Assembly: GCA_049697115.1 (NCBI GenBank)
Contig: JBAVVD010000009.1
Span: 1 to 64,000, forward strand
Direction of reading: 5' to 3'
Length of the DNA: 64,000 nucleotides
From: JBAVVD01 sp049697115
GTDB taxonomy: Bacteria; Acidobacteriota; Aminicenantia; Aminicenantales; UBA4085
A program made the translations under genes and the position numbers. Positions within the stretch are counted from its first letter, which is position 1. The number at the start of each line of letters is the position of its first letter. Positions 33,742-42,138 of this stretch are shown in pieces. The notes under the pieces are model-generated. The model saw nothing but the letters and a program-made list of their open reading frames with translations, made no database searches and was not told the DNA's origin.

Positions 33742-35238
33742 CTAAAAGATGAACCGGAAACCGAGTAGGAGCTTATAATGATCGCCGACGCGGCGGTTCT
33801 TCGTTATAACGGGAATACGAACTTCACTAAAGATTGAACCGGCTGAAGAGTAATTGTTAAAGACATTCACCCCCAGATTGGCCACAAGGTCAAAACCGCT
33901 TCTCCGGAAGGGCTCTCCAGCGACGACTATATCCTGCTCTTTGGTGCTGTATCCGAGCCCTGTCCCGAGATAAGCCGGGCCGAACTCAATGTTGAGGAGG
34001 CCGTGAAACATCCAAACGAACTGCCAGGGATCGCCCTTGGAAGGCATGGCGCCGCCGCCGGCGAGAATAAAGTCCAAAGCCTGAGGGACAAGATTCCACA
34101 TCAATCCCGCCCTGGCAAAGAAGTACCCTGTATAGGTACCGCGGGCCAGCATTCCGCCGCCCTCTACGAGGAAGAAGAATTTCTTTTGTGTGACCTCAAA
34201 AGCAATCGTGCAGGGATCGGAGCTTGGCGATATGGCTCCCATATCATCATAGACGACAACGCGAATGGTATAATTTCCTGGACTGTAAAAGATTTTTTCC
34301 CAGGTAAAAGGTTTCTCTGTATCGACGAAGCTGTCAATCACTGTCCCCACATCATCGGCGACCTCAAAACTGGCCTTGACGATCTCACCGTCTGTATCAG
34401 AGGAACCGGAAGCATCGAAAGTGATGGGCTTTCCGACATAGTCTTTGCACGGCAGGCAGGATGTCCACAGTTTACAGACGGGAGGAAAATTGATATACGT
34501 TTTGGCCTCACAGGGATTCGTGGAAACCTTGTCTTCGACATTCCATGCGTTGCCTTTAAAAACATATTCGCCGGGTTGATCAAACTTGACCTGCCATTTG
34601 GGATCCTGGGGAGTCAGTTTGTGAACGGCAATTTTGCTCCCTTGAGAGGAATAGACTTCGATTTCCACGGCTTTAGCGTTCTTGGATTGACTCATATCCA
34701 CAGTAATGGGTTCATTGACATTCGCTTTGGCCGGTGTCACCACAATATTGCACACAGCCGGAGGAGGAGGCGGGGGCAATTCCGTGACGTTGTAAAGAGC
34801 AATATTTCCGCAACTCCTGGGAATTATGAATTCATAATTTGTATAGTCCTTTTTAACCATATACGAAAAGACATCCAGGGGCTTTTTCCCGGCCCATTCC
34901 ACATCTTCCCATACCTTGATCTTTTTCCCCACTCGGAAAAGCATCCATTTCATTTTTTCGCCGGCCGGCAAGGATTTTTCCGTGAATGTCGCTGTGCTCA
35001 ACTGTTCGATAAAGTCAAGATAGAGATCTCCGGCGCCCGCCATGTCGAACCCGAACTTGATGTCCCCCGCGTATTTTTCAGCGATAGTCCTCATTCCTTC
35101 TTCTGTCAGGACTTTCCCCTTGACTCTGGCAAAGGGATGAAGGCCTATTCGAGTCAACTTTTTGGTTTCTGCGAAAGTGCTTAAAGAGAAGAGGATTAAG
35201 AGCGCTACCGTAAAAAATACAATTTTTTTGCTTTTCAT
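33742..35238 (-). CDS. Outer-membrane protein with PKD-like domains and a C-terminal barrel
   Basis: After a signal peptide (cleavage near TFA-ET, residue 24), an N-terminal region of ~130 residues precedes a Pro-rich linker (residues around ELPPPPPPAVC). Two beta-sandwich domains follow. The second, about 255-350, has PITFDASGSSDTDGEI and YTIRVVVYDDMG as in PKD domains. The last ~135 residues look like an outer-membrane barrel ending LLLGFRFIF with terminal Phe. Several spaced cysteines (SCLPC, SDPC, NPCEAK) suggest disulfides. AAAGGAGG precedes the ATG. Mixed PKD-plus-barrel proteins may link the outer membrane to other surface structures; the function here is unknown. Confidence 0.7.
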   Translation of the reverse strand: MKSKKIVFFTVALLILFSLSTFAETKKLTRIGLHPFARVKGKVLTEEGMRTIAEKYAGDIKFGFDMAGAGDLYLDFIEQLSTATFTEKSLPAGEKMKWMLFRVGKKIKVWEDVEWAGKKPLDVFSYMVKKDYTNYEFIIPRSCGNIALYNVTELPPPPPPAVCNIVVTPAKANVNEPITVDMSQSKNAKAVEIEVYSSQGSKIAVHKLTPQDPKWQVKFDQPGEYVFKGNAWNVEDKVSTNPCEAKTYINFPPVCKLWTSCLPCKDYVGKPITFDASGSSDTDGEIVKASFEVADDVGTVIDSFVDTEKPFTWEKIFYSPGNYTIRVVVYDDMGAISPSSDPCTIAFEVTQKKFFFLVEGGGMLARGTYTGYFFARAGLMWNLVPQALDFILAGGGAMPSKGDPWQFVWMFHGLLNIEFGPAYLGTGLGYSTKEQDIVVAGEPFRRSGFDLVANLGVNVFNNYSSAGSIFSEVRIPVITKNRRVGDHYKLLLGFRFIF

Positions 35239-35300
35239 TATACTAACCTCCTTTAAGCCAATACTTTAATTTCCTGTAAGAATTATTTTTAATTATCTAT

Positions 35301-35329
35301 ATAAAAATATAAAACGGTCTGTTTGTCAA
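35301..35329 (-). promoter_or_regulatory. Promoter for the PKD-type surface protein
   Basis: On the minus strand the perfect TTGACA (35329-35324) is followed after 17 bases by TTTTAT (35306-35301). The -35 overlaps the stop of the upstream amidotransferase gene. The leader to the ATG is long (about 60 bases) and AT-rich. Confidence 0.55.
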
Positions 35330-36024
35330 GGGAAAAATGAGACAAAATTATCGACAATATGATGGATGAGGCCCGAATCCTTCGGTGGTGAATCCAAGGC
35401 GTACTCGAAGAGAACGCTATGGCGGGAATGGAATGGAAAAAATGTCCTCAAAAGCTTACGCCCCGTGAGAATATCGATCTCCGGATGAATCTGGAGTCCC
35501 CATATATTTTTCCCCTTGACTCCGAAAGCCTGGATGGGACAATGGGCAGAAGAAGCCAGAGCCACAAAAGGATCGGATAGATTCGTCACTTCATCAAAAT
35601 GGACAGAAAACGAATACGCTCTGCCTTTCGAACCCAATAGATGGCTTTCTTCCCTAATTTCCACTTCAATCCATCCGATTTCTGGTTGCGCGCATCTCCG
35701 GACATGGCTCGGTCCGGCTAGGGCTAGGGCCAGCAGTTGATGTCCGTAACAGCTCCCCAATAGGGAAAGTCCTTTGTCCGCGGCTTCACGGATTACGCGG
35801 ACTTCTTCCTCAACCCATGTCTCTCTTTCCAGAATAGAGGCTTCTGAGCCGGTTAGAATAAGATGCGTATAGTCTTTTTGAAGATCGGGAAAACGGCCCT
35901 CGGGAGCTCGGAATGCTTCCCAAGTAACCTTCAGATAAGAGCTCCAATGGAGGACCGGATCATAGAGGGAAGGATTTATAGAGTTGTCGATAATGGCGAC
36001 TTTCACCGGGCGAACTTTCTTCAT
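35326..36024 (-). CDS. Class I glutamine amidotransferase (GMP-synthase-like)
   Basis: The triad of a type 1 glutamine amidotransferase is present: nucleophile Cys in LLGSCYGHQLLALAL, and His-Glu in LQIHPEID. The YTHLILTGSEASIL segment corresponds to the oxyanion strand. At 232 residues it is a free-standing domain like those called GMP-synthase-like, which may supply ammonia to a partner or act as gamma-glutamyl hydrolases. No partner is adjacent. I chose ATG 36024; a longer open frame to 36285 runs through a repeat element and the promoter of the divergent ACT gene and has no family-like residues. Confidence 0.82.
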   Translation of the reverse strand: MKKVRPVKVAIIDNSINPSLYDPVLHWSSYLKVTWEAFRAPEGRFPDLQKDYTHLILTGSEASILERETWVEEEVRVIREAADKGLSLLGSCYGHQLLALALAGPSHVRRCAQPEIGWIEVEIREESHLLGSKGRAYSFSVHFDEVTNLSDPFVALASSAHCPIQAFGVKGKNIWGLQIHPEIDILTGRKLLRTFFPFHSRHSVLFEYALDSPPKDSGLIHHIVDNFVSFFP

Positions 36025-36050
36025 CTTGTTTTCTGGCAATTCATTCGAGT

Positions 36051-36136
36051 GGAGAGGGAACAGCGTGAAAAACCTGAAGGGGAGCAAGGTCCCTCTGGAT
36101 ATCTCCTTTCTCTCCCGCTCAAAATGGAAGAGATTC
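36051..36136. repeat. Single-arm copy of the palindromic intergenic repeat
   Basis: This stretch aligns with the minus-strand sequence of 12551-12636, about 72 of 86 positions by hand, with one gap. Shared cores include GGAGAGGGAAC, GCGTGAAAAACCTGAAGGGG and CAAAATGGAAGAGA. Only one arm of the palindrome is present. It fills the gap between the amidotransferase gene and the promoter of the ACT gene. Confidence 0.8.
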
Positions 36137-36195
36137 ATTATAAATGAATATTCAGGAATTTCAACATGCTTTCTTTCAGGGAATCCATTTATTTT

Positions 36196-36224
36196 TTGAG
36201 TTTCTTTATTTGCTTTGATATAAT
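36196..36224 (+). promoter_or_regulatory. Promoter for the ACT-domain gene
   Basis: TTGAGT (36196-36201), 17 bases, then the perfect TATAAT (36219-36224). Transcription near 36231 puts GGAGGAG (36241-36247) and GTG 36253 in a short leader. This excludes the longer upstream frame. Confidence 0.7.
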
Positions 36225-36252
36225 TTCTCTTCCGATTGAAGGAGGAGAAAAC

Positions 36253-36648
36253 GTGCATAATGTCAATGCCGAGACCGAACTCCATGTCGTCACACCGAAC
36301 GAACCTGGCATTTTAGGCCGCGTTCTCGGGACCCTGGCCAATGCCGGCGTGAATCTGAGAGCCCTCTGCGTCTATTCCCAGGAGAATGAAGCACACTTTA
36401 TGCTCATCACCGCCAACAATAAGAAGGCGGAAACGGCTCTCCGGGCTCTCGGCTATAAAGTCGAAGTCAACAAAGTGATCACAGTTGAGATCAGTGATCG
36501 GATCGGAGCGGGAGCGGAAATCGGAGCTCTGCTCGGAAATGCGGTGATCGATATCGAGTATTGCTACGGAACTTCAATGGGTTCGGGAAGTGCCCTTGTG
36601 GTCTTTAAGACCAGCGACAATAAAAAAGCCTATGACACATTAAGATAA
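36253..36648 (+). CDS. ACT-domain protein, probable amino-acid-responsive regulator
   Basis: The 131-residue protein consists of two ACT-like units. The first starts with ELHVVTPNEPGILGRVLGTLANAGVNL, the classic strand-loop-helix with PGxLxxVxxxLAxxGVN. The second has VEISDRIGAGAEIGALLG and a strand IDIEYCYGTSM. ACT domains bind amino acids and control enzymes; free-standing pairs occur as small sensors. The GTG at 36253 is chosen because GGAGGAG lies five bases before it and a strong promoter lies just upstream. It is followed 31 bases later by a GT4 glycosyltransferase. Confidence 0.82.
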   Translation: MHNVNAETELHVVTPNEPGILGRVLGTLANAGVNLRALCVYSQENEAHFMLITANNKKAETALRALGYKVEVNKVITVEISDRIGAGAEIGALLGNAVIDIEYCYGTSMGSGSALVVFKTSDNKKAYDTLR

Positions 36649-36679
36649 ACTCTCAAGGTAAATTGTCCACAATCCAACA

Positions 36680-37735
36680 TTGAGAAAAAAAAGAATTCTC
36701 GTTGTCACTTCCGACGTCACTTTTGTGGAAGGCGGGCATTTAACCATCGCCCGGAACACCGTTCAGGCTCTCCGGCAGCATGGGTATGATGCCGACCTCG
36801 TCCTCACACCACAGAACAGATTCGGCCAACAATTCCGTGCCTATTTGGCCAATCGTTTCACAGATGTGGAATTGGACGGCTTAGGACGTAGGATCGATCA
36901 GATCATATCCTTTCGGTTCCCCAGTTATGCGGTGAAGCATCCCCTCCATGTCTGCTGGCTGAATCACCGTATGCGGGAATATTATGACCTTTGGGGCCTG
37001 CTCTATTCCCAACTCGGCCTCAAAGCCAGGCTCAAGGAACGCCTGCGCCGATTCCTCATTCAAAAAATTGACTCCTATCTGCTCAAACACAATGTCCAGA
37101 AACTATACGCCCAATCCCAGACCATCCAAAAAAGACTTCAGCGCTGGGGGCGCATTCCTTCAGAAGTTCTCTATCCGCCTCCTCCCCAGCGCAATTACCG
37201 GACCGACTCCTACCAAAATTTCATCTTTACAGTCTCCCGTCTGCAACAACTCAAGAGAATCGACCTTTTCGTCAGAGCCTTCCGACATGTCAAAAACAAG
37301 AAACTCAAGGCGTTCATCATCGGAGAAGGACCGGAACGGGAAAAGCTTTCTCTCCAAATTAAGGAATACGGCTTGGAACAGAGAGTCTATCTTCTGGGCG
37401 CGACGGATGAAGAGAATCTTATGTCTCATTACAGCCGCTGCCTGGCTGTCTTTTTCTGTCCTCTGAATGAGGACTACGGATTGGTAACGCCCGAAGCCTT
37501 TGCTTCAAGAAAAGCCGTGATCACCACCACAGACAGCGGAGGCCCCGCGGAACTGGTCCGAGACGGAGAATCGGGTTTTATCGTTGCCCCCGACCCCCGT
37601 CTCCTGGCGGAAAAAATGGACCTCTTAGCGGAGAACCGAAATCTGGCCGAGAAAATGGGAAACAACGGTTATAAATTCATTTCCCATCTGACTTGGGCGG
37701 ATACTATTCAAAAACTGATCCTCTTCAAGAGATAA
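36680..37735 (+). CDS. GT4-family glycosyltransferase
   Basis: The 351-residue protein has the two-Rossmann GT-B plan. The N-terminal half shows VEGGHLTIARNTVQAL, and the C-terminal half NFIFTVSRLQQLKRIDLFVRAF, AFIIGEGPEREKL, and the donor-binding FFCPLNEDYGLVTPEAFASRKAVI with the E(x7)E motif. Such enzymes transfer sugars from nucleotide donors during surface-glycan assembly. It appears to start with TTG (36680) and lacks a clear Shine-Dalgarno. Its last 11 bases overlap the end of cstA on the opposite strand. The exact donor and acceptor are not predictable. Confidence 0.85.
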   Translation: MRKKRILVVTSDVTFVEGGHLTIARNTVQALRQHGYDADLVLTPQNRFGQQFRAYLANRFTDVELDGLGRRIDQIISFRFPSYAVKHPLHVCWLNHRMREYYDLWGLLYSQLGLKARLKERLRRFLIQKIDSYLLKHNVQKLYAQSQTIQKRLQRWGRIPSEVLYPPPPQRNYRTDSYQNFIFTVSRLQQLKRIDLFVRAFRHVKNKKLKAFIIGEGPEREKLSLQIKEYGLEQRVYLLGATDEENLMSHYSRCLAVFFCPLNEDYGLVTPEAFASRKAVITTTDSGGPAELVRDGESGFIVAPDPRLLAEKMDLLAENRNLAEKMGNNGYKFISHLTWADTIQKLILFKR

Positions 37736-39473
37736 TTCCGGATACGTGACCCTTTTTATGGAAAAATGTCTTGAGAACGAGAATGATGACTCCTGCCGCC
37801 AGAACAAACAAAAGCACATCCGCGGATATCAACACATAGTTTTTATTCCGAATGTAGTTCAAGAGAAGTATGATGAGGGAAGCCACAGTGGTGGCAATCA
37901 TAAAAATTGCCGGAAGAAGAGCAAAGGAGTGCCTTTTTCGGCGGAGGAGCAGCCAGGCGGATACGGCCAGAAGACTGAGTGCTGCCAGAAGTTGATTGGC
38001 TGTCCCGAATATCGGCCAGAGAGCACTGAACGCATTCGAGTAAGCGAGAATCCACATCAAGAGGACAGAGAGCCCGGAATTGAACCAGTAATGCTTCAGC
38101 AGAGAGGGAGGATTTTTAAAGACAATGCTCCACAGCTCTTCAAAAAGGTAGCGGTTCAACCGGACCGCCGCATCAAGGGTAGTGATCACGAATCCTTCAA
38201 CCAGAAGAATCCCAAAAACCGTGCCCAGGGCCACAGGAATACCCAACCCGCGGTTGAATAAATGACCGGCGGCTAAGGAAAAGCCCAAAATCGGATTGGA
38301 CTTGACTTCGGGACCGGCCGGCCATACGATGGACTTGTAGTCCGCAAAATTCAAGGCCCCGCTAATCGCCAGCAACACACAGACAGCAAAGAGGGACTCT
38401 AGAAGCATGGCATTATAACCGACTCTTCGGGCATCGGTTTCTTTGGCGAGCTGTTTTCCGGTTGTCCCTCCGGCCACCAGAGCATGAAATCCGGAAATCG
38501 CTCCGCAGGCGATGGTGCAAAACATCATCGGCCAGATGAGGCCAAGATTCAGAACTCCCTCTCTGAGATTAAAGCTCGGGAAAGAAATGGACATCCCCCC
38601 GAAACCCGTGCTGAGGAGTGAGATCATCATGAGACCTATCCCGCCGTAAAGGATCTGGACATTAATCAGGTCCCTGGGCTGGAGAATCATCCATACCGGA
38701 ACTCCCGCAGCAAATAAAACATAGATGGAAATGATGATCATCCATGTTGTCGGAGCCAAACCGACAGGATAAGCAATTCCCAATAGAATGGAAACGACAC
38801 AAATCCCCAAAGCCAGGACATAGGCATAAAGAGTTTTGATTCCCTTCCTGTAGAGGAGCCAGCCGAGAAAAGGGGAACACAACGTGATGAAGATAACGGA
38901 CATTGAGGCAATGCCGCCAATGCGTCCCATGGTGACACCGTCAATAACGACTGTTTTAAGAAATGTCTCCCCTTCCTTGACGCCGATCTTGCTCAACGGC
39001 CAGAGCGAGGTCAGGGAAATGGCTGTGGCGCTTAAGAAAGAAGATGTGACGAGGACAATCATGACAATGGTAAAGATGATAAAAAGGTTAAACCCTGAGT
39101 TGCCGAGAGACTTCCGCGCCACTTCCGCCATGGATCTCCCCCCCTCCCGCATACTGATGAAAAGAGTCGTGAAATCATGGACAGCGCCGATAAAGATTCC
39201 GCCGAGTACGATCCAGAGCCAAGCGGGGACAAAGCCATAAAGGAGGGCCATTGTCGGCCCCAGGATGGGGCCTGCCCCGGCTATGGCGGAAAAATGATGG
39301 GCAAAGACCAAATAGGTTTTTGTGGGAACATAGTCCCGGCCATCATTCTTCTTGACGGCAGGAGTAATAATGCGGACATCCTCTCCCAGATATTTGGCGA
39401 TGGAACGTGAGTAGAATCGGCTGGCCAGTCCATAGGCAAAAACAGCCGCAACTAACAGGACTAAAATGTTCAC
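37725..39473 (-). CDS. cstA: CstA-type peptide/pyruvate transporter
   Basis: The 582-residue membrane protein has about 15-16 hydrophobic segments and the CstA hallmarks: FAHHFSAIAGAGPILGPTMA near residues 55-75, FIGAVHDFTTLFISMREGG, and SGFHALVAGGTTGKQLAKE with VEGFVITTLDAAVRLNRY. CstA proteins take up peptides during starvation or pyruvate. This is a shorter form than the ~700-residue E. coli protein. Translation appears to start at GTG 39473 with only a weak ribosome-binding site. It overlaps the convergent glycosyltransferase by 11 bases. Confidence 0.9.
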   Translation of the reverse strand: MNILVLLVAAVFAYGLASRFYSRSIAKYLGEDVRIITPAVKKNDGRDYVPTKTYLVFAHHFSAIAGAGPILGPTMALLYGFVPAWLWIVLGGIFIGAVHDFTTLFISMREGGRSMAEVARKSLGNSGFNLFIIFTIVMIVLVTSSFLSATAISLTSLWPLSKIGVKEGETFLKTVVIDGVTMGRIGGIASMSVIFITLCSPFLGWLLYRKGIKTLYAYVLALGICVVSILLGIAYPVGLAPTTWMIIISIYVLFAAGVPVWMILQPRDLINVQILYGGIGLMMISLLSTGFGGMSISFPSFNLREGVLNLGLIWPMMFCTIACGAISGFHALVAGGTTGKQLAKETDARRVGYNAMLLESLFAVCVLLAISGALNFADYKSIVWPAGPEVKSNPILGFSLAAGHLFNRGLGIPVALGTVFGILLVEGFVITTLDAAVRLNRYLFEELWSIVFKNPPSLLKHYWFNSGLSVLLMWILAYSNAFSALWPIFGTANQLLAALSLLAVSAWLLLRRKRHSFALLPAIFMIATTVASLIILLLNYIRNKNYVLISADVLLFVLAAGVIILVLKTFFHKKGHVSGIIS

Positions 39474-39540
39474 GGATTTCCGCCCTCTGGTTTAAAGACC
39501 ATCCTTTGACTTCTTTTTGACTTTCTTTATCCGCTTTAAT

Positions 39541-39816
39541 TCATAAAATGAGCGTTGTCACCTTGAATGAAACTCCGTTGGGGTCCGGGCATCTGAGGAT
39601 TTCTGTCCCTGCGATCCAATCATTATGGGGAAGCTCGTCCTCCCTCTGTTTGGCTGTCAGGAAGGGAAAAAGGCTGTTCAGAGCATAAATACAGATTCTC
39701 TTGCCCTCAGGGATTTCCATCATCCCTTCTCCTCTGATAAAAAAATGATCGCCAGCCTTGTGTTTGGCTCCGCAGCGCCCTTTGACCTCAACCACTTCAA
39801 CCTTTAATTCTCTCAT
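39541..39816 (-). CDS. TIGR04076 family protein
   Basis: The 91-residue protein follows the TIGR04076 pattern: an N-terminal VEVVEVKGRCGAKHKAGDHF, a middle IPEGKRICIYALNSLFPFL, and the ending ILRCPDPNGVSFKVTTL with a conserved CPDP. The conserved cysteines suggest a metal or redox role, but no activity is known. GGAGGAGA precedes its ATG. It lies upstream of cstA on the same strand (67 bases apart) and divergent from exbD. Confidence 0.82.
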   Translation of the reverse strand: MRELKVEVVEVKGRCGAKHKAGDHFFIRGEGMMEIPEGKRICIYALNSLFPFLTAKQREDELPHNDWIAGTEILRCPDPNGVSFKVTTLIL

Positions 39817-39873
39817 GGCCTCTCCTCCTTTCTTTCACTATATCCGGGGAATAGAAAAAATTCAATAAACACA

Positions 39874-39903
39874 TTGACAGATGGAAAAAAATTATCATAC
39901 AAT
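39874..39903 (+). promoter_or_regulatory. Promoter for exbD
   Basis: A perfect TTGACA (39874-39879) and TACAAT (39898-39903) are separated by 18 bases. TAGGAGG and the ATG at 39940 follow within 40 bases. Confidence 0.65.
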
Positions 39904-39939
39904 ATTTTTTCTATGAGATCGGAAGATTAGGAGGAAATA

Positions 39940-40332
39940 ATGGCCAAAGCTAAAGCAGAACCCAATGTTGTTCCGCTGTGCGATGTCTTGCTTGTGCTCC
40001 TCATTATCTTTATGGTGATCACACCCCTCGTCCAGAAAGGAATAGATGTCAAACTCCCTGAGACTTCCACCGAGGTTGGCGCTCAACCGATCGGTTTGAT
40101 CGTCGTCACTCTCAAAATAGACGGCACCGTCGACATTCAACAGAAAAACTGGCCTGATTTCAAGGCCGCCCAGGAAGAACTCAGACGGATCTATTCCACC
40201 CGTTCAGATAAAACCATCTTCATCCGGGCAGATGCCAAGGTTCCTTACAGAAAAGTGGTCGAACTCATTGATATCGTCAAAGGCGCTGGAGTTGACGTCT
40301 TAGGCCTTATCCCGGAATACTTTACGGAATAA
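39940..40332 (+). CDS. exbD: ExbD/TolR family biopolymer transport protein
   Basis: The protein has one N-terminal membrane helix (NVVPLCDVLLVLLIIFMV) carrying the conserved proton-pathway Asp, then a periplasmic domain with IIVVTLKIDGTV-like strands and DAKVPYRKVVELIDIVKGAG, typical of ExbD/TolR. With ExbB or TolQ it uses the proton gradient to energise outer-membrane transport. At 130 residues it is a standard length, with AGGAGG before the ATG. No exbB, tolQ or tonB lies beside it, which is unusual; its partner must be elsewhere. It is followed by a thioredoxin-like gene on the same strand. Confidence 0.9.
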   Translation: MAKAKAEPNVVPLCDVLLVLLIIFMVITPLVQKGIDVKLPETSTEVGAQPIGLIVVTLKIDGTVDIQQKNWPDFKAAQEELRRIYSTRSDKTIFIRADAKVPYRKVVELIDIVKGAGVDVLGLIPEYFTE

Positions 40333-40360
40333 TATTTATTCCTCTCTTTTCGTGGGAAAT

Positions 40361-40834
40361 ATGAAAAAAGCTTTCCCTGCTTTTTTTATTTTGATTTTAT
40401 GTTTTTCTCTCTATGCCGCCGAACCGGATGATCTGCTGGGAACCATCACCAGAGAAGAGATCCTGAATCATTGTCCGGACTGGCAGGAAGTGGCGGCGGC
40501 CTACAATCCCAAACCGGAAATAATCGACAAACTCAGGTTCATTCCCCAGGTTATTCAGGTGGAAATCTATCTCGGCACATGGTGTTCGGACAGTAAAGCC
40601 CATTGCAGCGCTTACTTCAAGGTCTTGGATCTAATGGACAATCCCCTTGTTCAGACCACTTACATCGGGATTCCAAGGGACAAAGCGGCTCGTCCGCCGT
40701 ATATTCCCGAAGGTAAAAACATCCTCCAACTTCCCACTTTTATAGTCTGGATCAACGGCGAAGAAAAAGGGCGGATCATCGAAATTCCTGCGAAGTCCAT
40801 CGAAGAAGACCTTCTGGATATCATTTCCCGTTAA
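40361..40834 (+). CDS. Exported thioredoxin-like protein with a CSDS motif
   Basis: A signal peptide (residues 1-20, site near YAA-EP) precedes a thioredoxin-like fold. VEIYLGTWCSDSKAHCSAYF replaces the usual WCxxC by WCSDS with another Cys six residues after the first. LQLPTFIVWINGEEKGRIIE gives the cis-Pro strand. WCSDS proteins of this kind occur in several bacteria; without the second active Cys a simple disulfide-reductase role is doubtful. I chose ATG 40361 over the GTG at 40352 because the signal peptide starts MKK. It lies 28 bases after exbD. Confidence 0.72.
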   Translation: MKKAFPAFFILILCFSLYAAEPDDLLGTITREEILNHCPDWQEVAAAYNPKPEIIDKLRFIPQVIQVEIYLGTWCSDSKAHCSAYFKVLDLMDNPLVQTTYIGIPRDKAARPPYIPEGKNILQLPTFIVWINGEEKGRIIEIPAKSIEEDLLDIISR

Positions 40835-40856
40835 GCCGTTGATACCTCCGTCCGCG

Positions 40857-40883
40857 GCCGGATTTCTCCCCGGCGTGTTTTTT
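40857..40883 (+). terminator. Candidate terminator between the thioredoxin-like gene and acyl-CoA dehydrogenase
   Basis: GCCGG (40857-40861) and CCGGC (40870-40874) form a short GC stem with an eight-base loop. GTG and six T residues follow. It lies between two convergent genes. Confidence 0.5.
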
Positions 40884-40888
40884 CCATT

Positions 40889-42043
40889 TTATTCTTCTTT
40901 GATCGGACCAATCACTTCGCGGGAAATGATTAGACGCTGAATTTCATTCGTCCCTTCATAGATCTGGAGAAGCTTGGCATCGCGCATCAGCTTTTCCATC
41001 GGGTAGTCTTTCATATAACCGTAACCGCCAAAAACCTGAAGCGCTTCAGTGGTCACGCGCATGGCGATATCTGAACCAAAGCACTTGGCCATGGCCGATT
41101 CTTTTCCGCAGGGTTTTCCTTGGTCCATGAGCCAGGCGGCGTGCCAAACAAGATGGCGGGCGGCCTGAATCTCCATAGCCATCTGAGCGATCTTAAACGC
41201 CGTATTCTGGAAAAGAGCAATCGGTTTGCCGAATTGAATTCTCGTTTTGGCGTAGTTAATGGCATATTCGAGAGCGGTCCTGGCCACTCCGACACCGGCG
41301 GCTCCAACCGAAGCTCTGGTTTCATCCAGCGTCTTCATGGCAATAATAAAGCCCATTTTTTCTTTCCCCAGAAGATTTTCCACCGGAACTTTAACATCCT
41401 CGAAAAATAGCTCAACTGTATTGGAAGCCCGATGCCCCATCTTGTCTTCCTCTTTCCCCACAGTAATCCCAGGCGTTTCCCTGGGCACGATAAATGCACT
41501 GATGCCACGGGCTCCTTTCTCTGGTTCTGTGTTGGCAAACACCATCAATAGGCTGGCCACACCGCCGTTAGTGATAAAACATTTGGATCCATTAATGATA
41601 TACTCAGAACCGACTTTCTGAGCTTTGGTCTTCAAAGAGCCGGCATCCGAACCCGCTTCCCTTTCGGTCAGGCAAAAAGCTGCCAGAGACATTTTCTGAG
41701 TGAAAGGTGTCAGGAATTTTTTCTTCTGTTCCTCTGTGCCGAAAAGTATAAGCGGCGTAAAAGCCAGGGAGCTGGCCATAATAGTAGTAAACATACCCGC
41801 ACAGCCAGCCGCTAGCTCCTCGCTGATAAGGGCGATATCCAATTCCCTGAGTCCACCGCCTCCCAATTCCGCGGGAATATTGCATGTAATAAATCCGGCG
41901 TCATAGGCTTTTTGCATTATTTTTTCAGGAAACTCGTCTCCTCTATCATATTTGGCGGCATTGGTGCGCATCTCTTTTTTAGCGAATTCTCGAGCCATTT
42001 CCTGAAGAGCCTTCTGTTCTTCCGTCAAACTGAAATCAATCAT
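40889..42043 (-). CDS. Acyl-CoA dehydrogenase
   Basis: This FAD enzyme introduces the alpha-beta double bond into acyl-CoA. The N-terminal helices begin FSLTEEQKALQEMAREFAKK. FCLTEREAGSDAGSLKT is the FAD-contacting stretch, and the C-terminal helix has EALQVFGGYGYMKDYPMEK. The catalytic Glu is expected in QIYEGTNEIQRLIISREV, as in short-chain butyryl-CoA dehydrogenases. The 384-residue length is usual. It has its own strong promoter. No Etf genes are adjacent; electrons could reach the HdrD-like membrane oxidoreductase at 10.5 kb, but this is inference. Confidence 0.94.
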   Translation of the reverse strand: MIDFSLTEEQKALQEMAREFAKKEMRTNAAKYDRGDEFPEKIMQKAYDAGFITCNIPAELGGGGLRELDIALISEELAAGCAGMFTTIMASSLAFTPLILFGTEEQKKKFLTPFTQKMSLAAFCLTEREAGSDAGSLKTKAQKVGSEYIINGSKCFITNGGVASLLMVFANTEPEKGARGISAFIVPRETPGITVGKEEDKMGHRASNTVELFFEDVKVPVENLLGKEKMGFIIAMKTLDETRASVGAAGVGVARTALEYAINYAKTRIQFGKPIALFQNTAFKIAQMAMEIQAARHLVWHAAWLMDQGKPCGKESAMAKCFGSDIAMRVTTEALQVFGGYGYMKDYPMEKLMRDAKLLQIYEGTNEIQRLIISREVIGPIKEE

Positions 42044-42099
42044 TTTTCTCTCCTTCTAAAAACATTTGATATCGACCAAACCGCTGAAGCTTCTTCAAG

Positions 42100-42128
42100 T
42101 TTATACTGGAAACATCTCTTTCTGTCAA
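42100..42128 (-). promoter_or_regulatory. Strong promoter for the acyl-CoA dehydrogenase
   Basis: On the minus strand the perfect TTGACA (42128-42123) is followed after 17 bases by TATAAA (42105-42100), about 57 bases before the ATG. Confidence 0.7.
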
Positions 42129-42138
42129 ATCCCAAAAT

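Noticed and set aside
34003..35184. 393-codon open frame on the plus strand
   Set aside because: It is antisense to the PKD-type surface protein, whose signal peptide, terminator and promoter all support the minus strand.
35326..36285. Longer form of the amidotransferase starting at 36285
   Set aside because: The extra 87 codons run through a dispersed repeat and the promoter of the divergent ACT gene.
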